From Flavobacteriaceae bacterium (GTDB lineage Bacteria > Bacteroidota > Bacteroidia > Flavobacteriales > Flavobacteriaceae), in assembly GCA_024763015.1 (NCBI GenBank), contig JANTGO010000004.1, positions 1-35,047 on the forward strand: 35,047 nt of DNA, written 5' to 3'. Within the stretch, counting starts at the first letter, position 1. Each line of letters begins with the position of its first letter. The notes beneath the pieces are model-generated. The model was not told where the DNA came from and searched no databases. It saw only the letters and a list, made by a program, of their open reading frames with translations. Below are positions 34,862 through 35,047 of this stretch, piece by piece. A program made the translations under genes and the position numbers.

Positions 34862-35047
34862 AACGTGTATAGCTCATTGCTATTCAGTTGCTTAATCGAA
34901 GTTAAAGCGTGTTTGGAAAGTCGCCAAATTTTTAAATTTGACGATTTCCAATAAAAAAGATAAATAATAAAATTTAAGAATCTGGCTTGTGGCTCAACCG
35001 AAAATTAATTGCTAATTTGCACGCAACGAGCCATACACAAGACCGTT
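34862..35047. repeat. Structured non-coding tail of the cassette
   Basis: A 186-bp stretch without a plausible gene. Its outer ends pair: 34865-34880 (starts GTGTATAGCTC) with 35023-35038 (GCAACGAGCCATACAC), 14 of 16 positions complementary. An alternative pairing uses 34984-34995 (GGCTTGTGGCTC) with 35028-35044. An inner stem is at 34913-34951. The window ends in GACCGTT, which may be the start of the next unit. Confidence 0.65.
34913..34951. repeat. Inner hairpin of the cassette tail
   Basis: Arms 34913-34931 and 34934-34951 pair at 17 positions with one bulged G (34920) and one C-A mismatch (34924 with 34941). On the bottom strand that mismatch is a G-T wobble. No T-run follows in either direction, so a terminator is unlikely. 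Confidence 0.7.

Noticed and set aside
34913-34951. Transcription terminator after the cassette ORF
   Set aside because: The stem is long but neither side is followed by a T-run, and it lies within a larger paired structure.
34852-35047. Canonical integron attC site
   Set aside because: The cores at the ORF edges do not match GTTRRRY or RYYYAAC (GTTACCT fails at the purine positions) and no integrase is present, so I describe it only as attC-like in layout.

Overview
This 35 kb window looks like a chromosomal segment of a Bacteroidota bacterium, most likely Flavobacteriia. The DNA is AT-rich and Shine-Dalgarno sequences are mostly missing. Several gene starts are preceded by the Bacteroidota -7 element TAnnTTTG, in the best cases with a TTG-type -33 element. 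Family content (DUF6702, FadL plus GDSL lipoprotein, FdtA/FdtB sugars) and gene order (psd-cdsA-LUD-ftsH-rsfS/birA; ybgC/dnaA/PTP/methylase) fit the same group. No tRNA, rRNA, CRISPR array, insertion sequence or recombinase gene was seen.

Layout. Positions 163-4723 (minus strand) hold phospholipid synthesis (psd, cdsA), a LUD protein, the FtsH protease and the ribosome silencing factor RsfS. An intrinsic terminator separates ftsH from the LUD-cdsA-psd unit. Positions 4893-10007 (plus) form a tight six-gene run: a short BirA, a FemAB/GNAT-like protein, a sugar-nucleotide aminotransferase (FdtB-like), a Wzx-type flippase, AroQ and a COG2102 ATP pyrophosphatase. Positions 10014-23319 are mostly core metabolism and information genes: methionine aminotransferase, ABC-F ATPase, a small beta-barrel protein, HisS, an atypical Nramp transporter, a Met/Cys gamma-lyase family enzyme, a DUF4136 lipoprotein, an RsmI-like methylase, a low-molecular-weight phosphatase, DnaA, a YbgC thioesterase, PdxJ and an alpha/beta hydrolase. 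Positions 23436-28193 are envelope genes: FadL porin and GDSL lipoprotein under a near-consensus promoter, closed by a strong terminator, then a DUF6702 protein and an Asp-box lipoprotein. Positions 28194-33152 (minus) hold an acyl-CoA carboxylase subunit, a polytopic GT-C-like protein, the FdtA-type ketoisomerase and a MacB-type permease without its ATPase. An OmpA-type lipoprotein follows at 33389.

Together fdtA (31479) and fdtB plus wzx (6438-8833) imply a dTDP-3-amino-3,6-dideoxyhexose made for a surface glycan. The two halves of that pathway lie 24 kb apart. BirA would biotinylate the carrier protein of carboxylases such as the one at 28194.

The most unusual part is the right end, 34261-35047. 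One unrecognised acidic ORF of 176 codons is hugged by a perfect 10-bp inverted repeat: the left copy ends 6 bp before the ATG and the right copy contains the stop codon. It is flanked on both sides by hairpin-rich non-coding DNA that shares the 9-mer ACGTGTATA. In the downstream tail, every mismatch in two separate stems becomes a G-T wobble on the bottom strand. This looks like a gene-cassette unit with structured recombination sites, but its sites do not fit the canonical integron attC core. I regard it as the best candidate here for an undescribed system.
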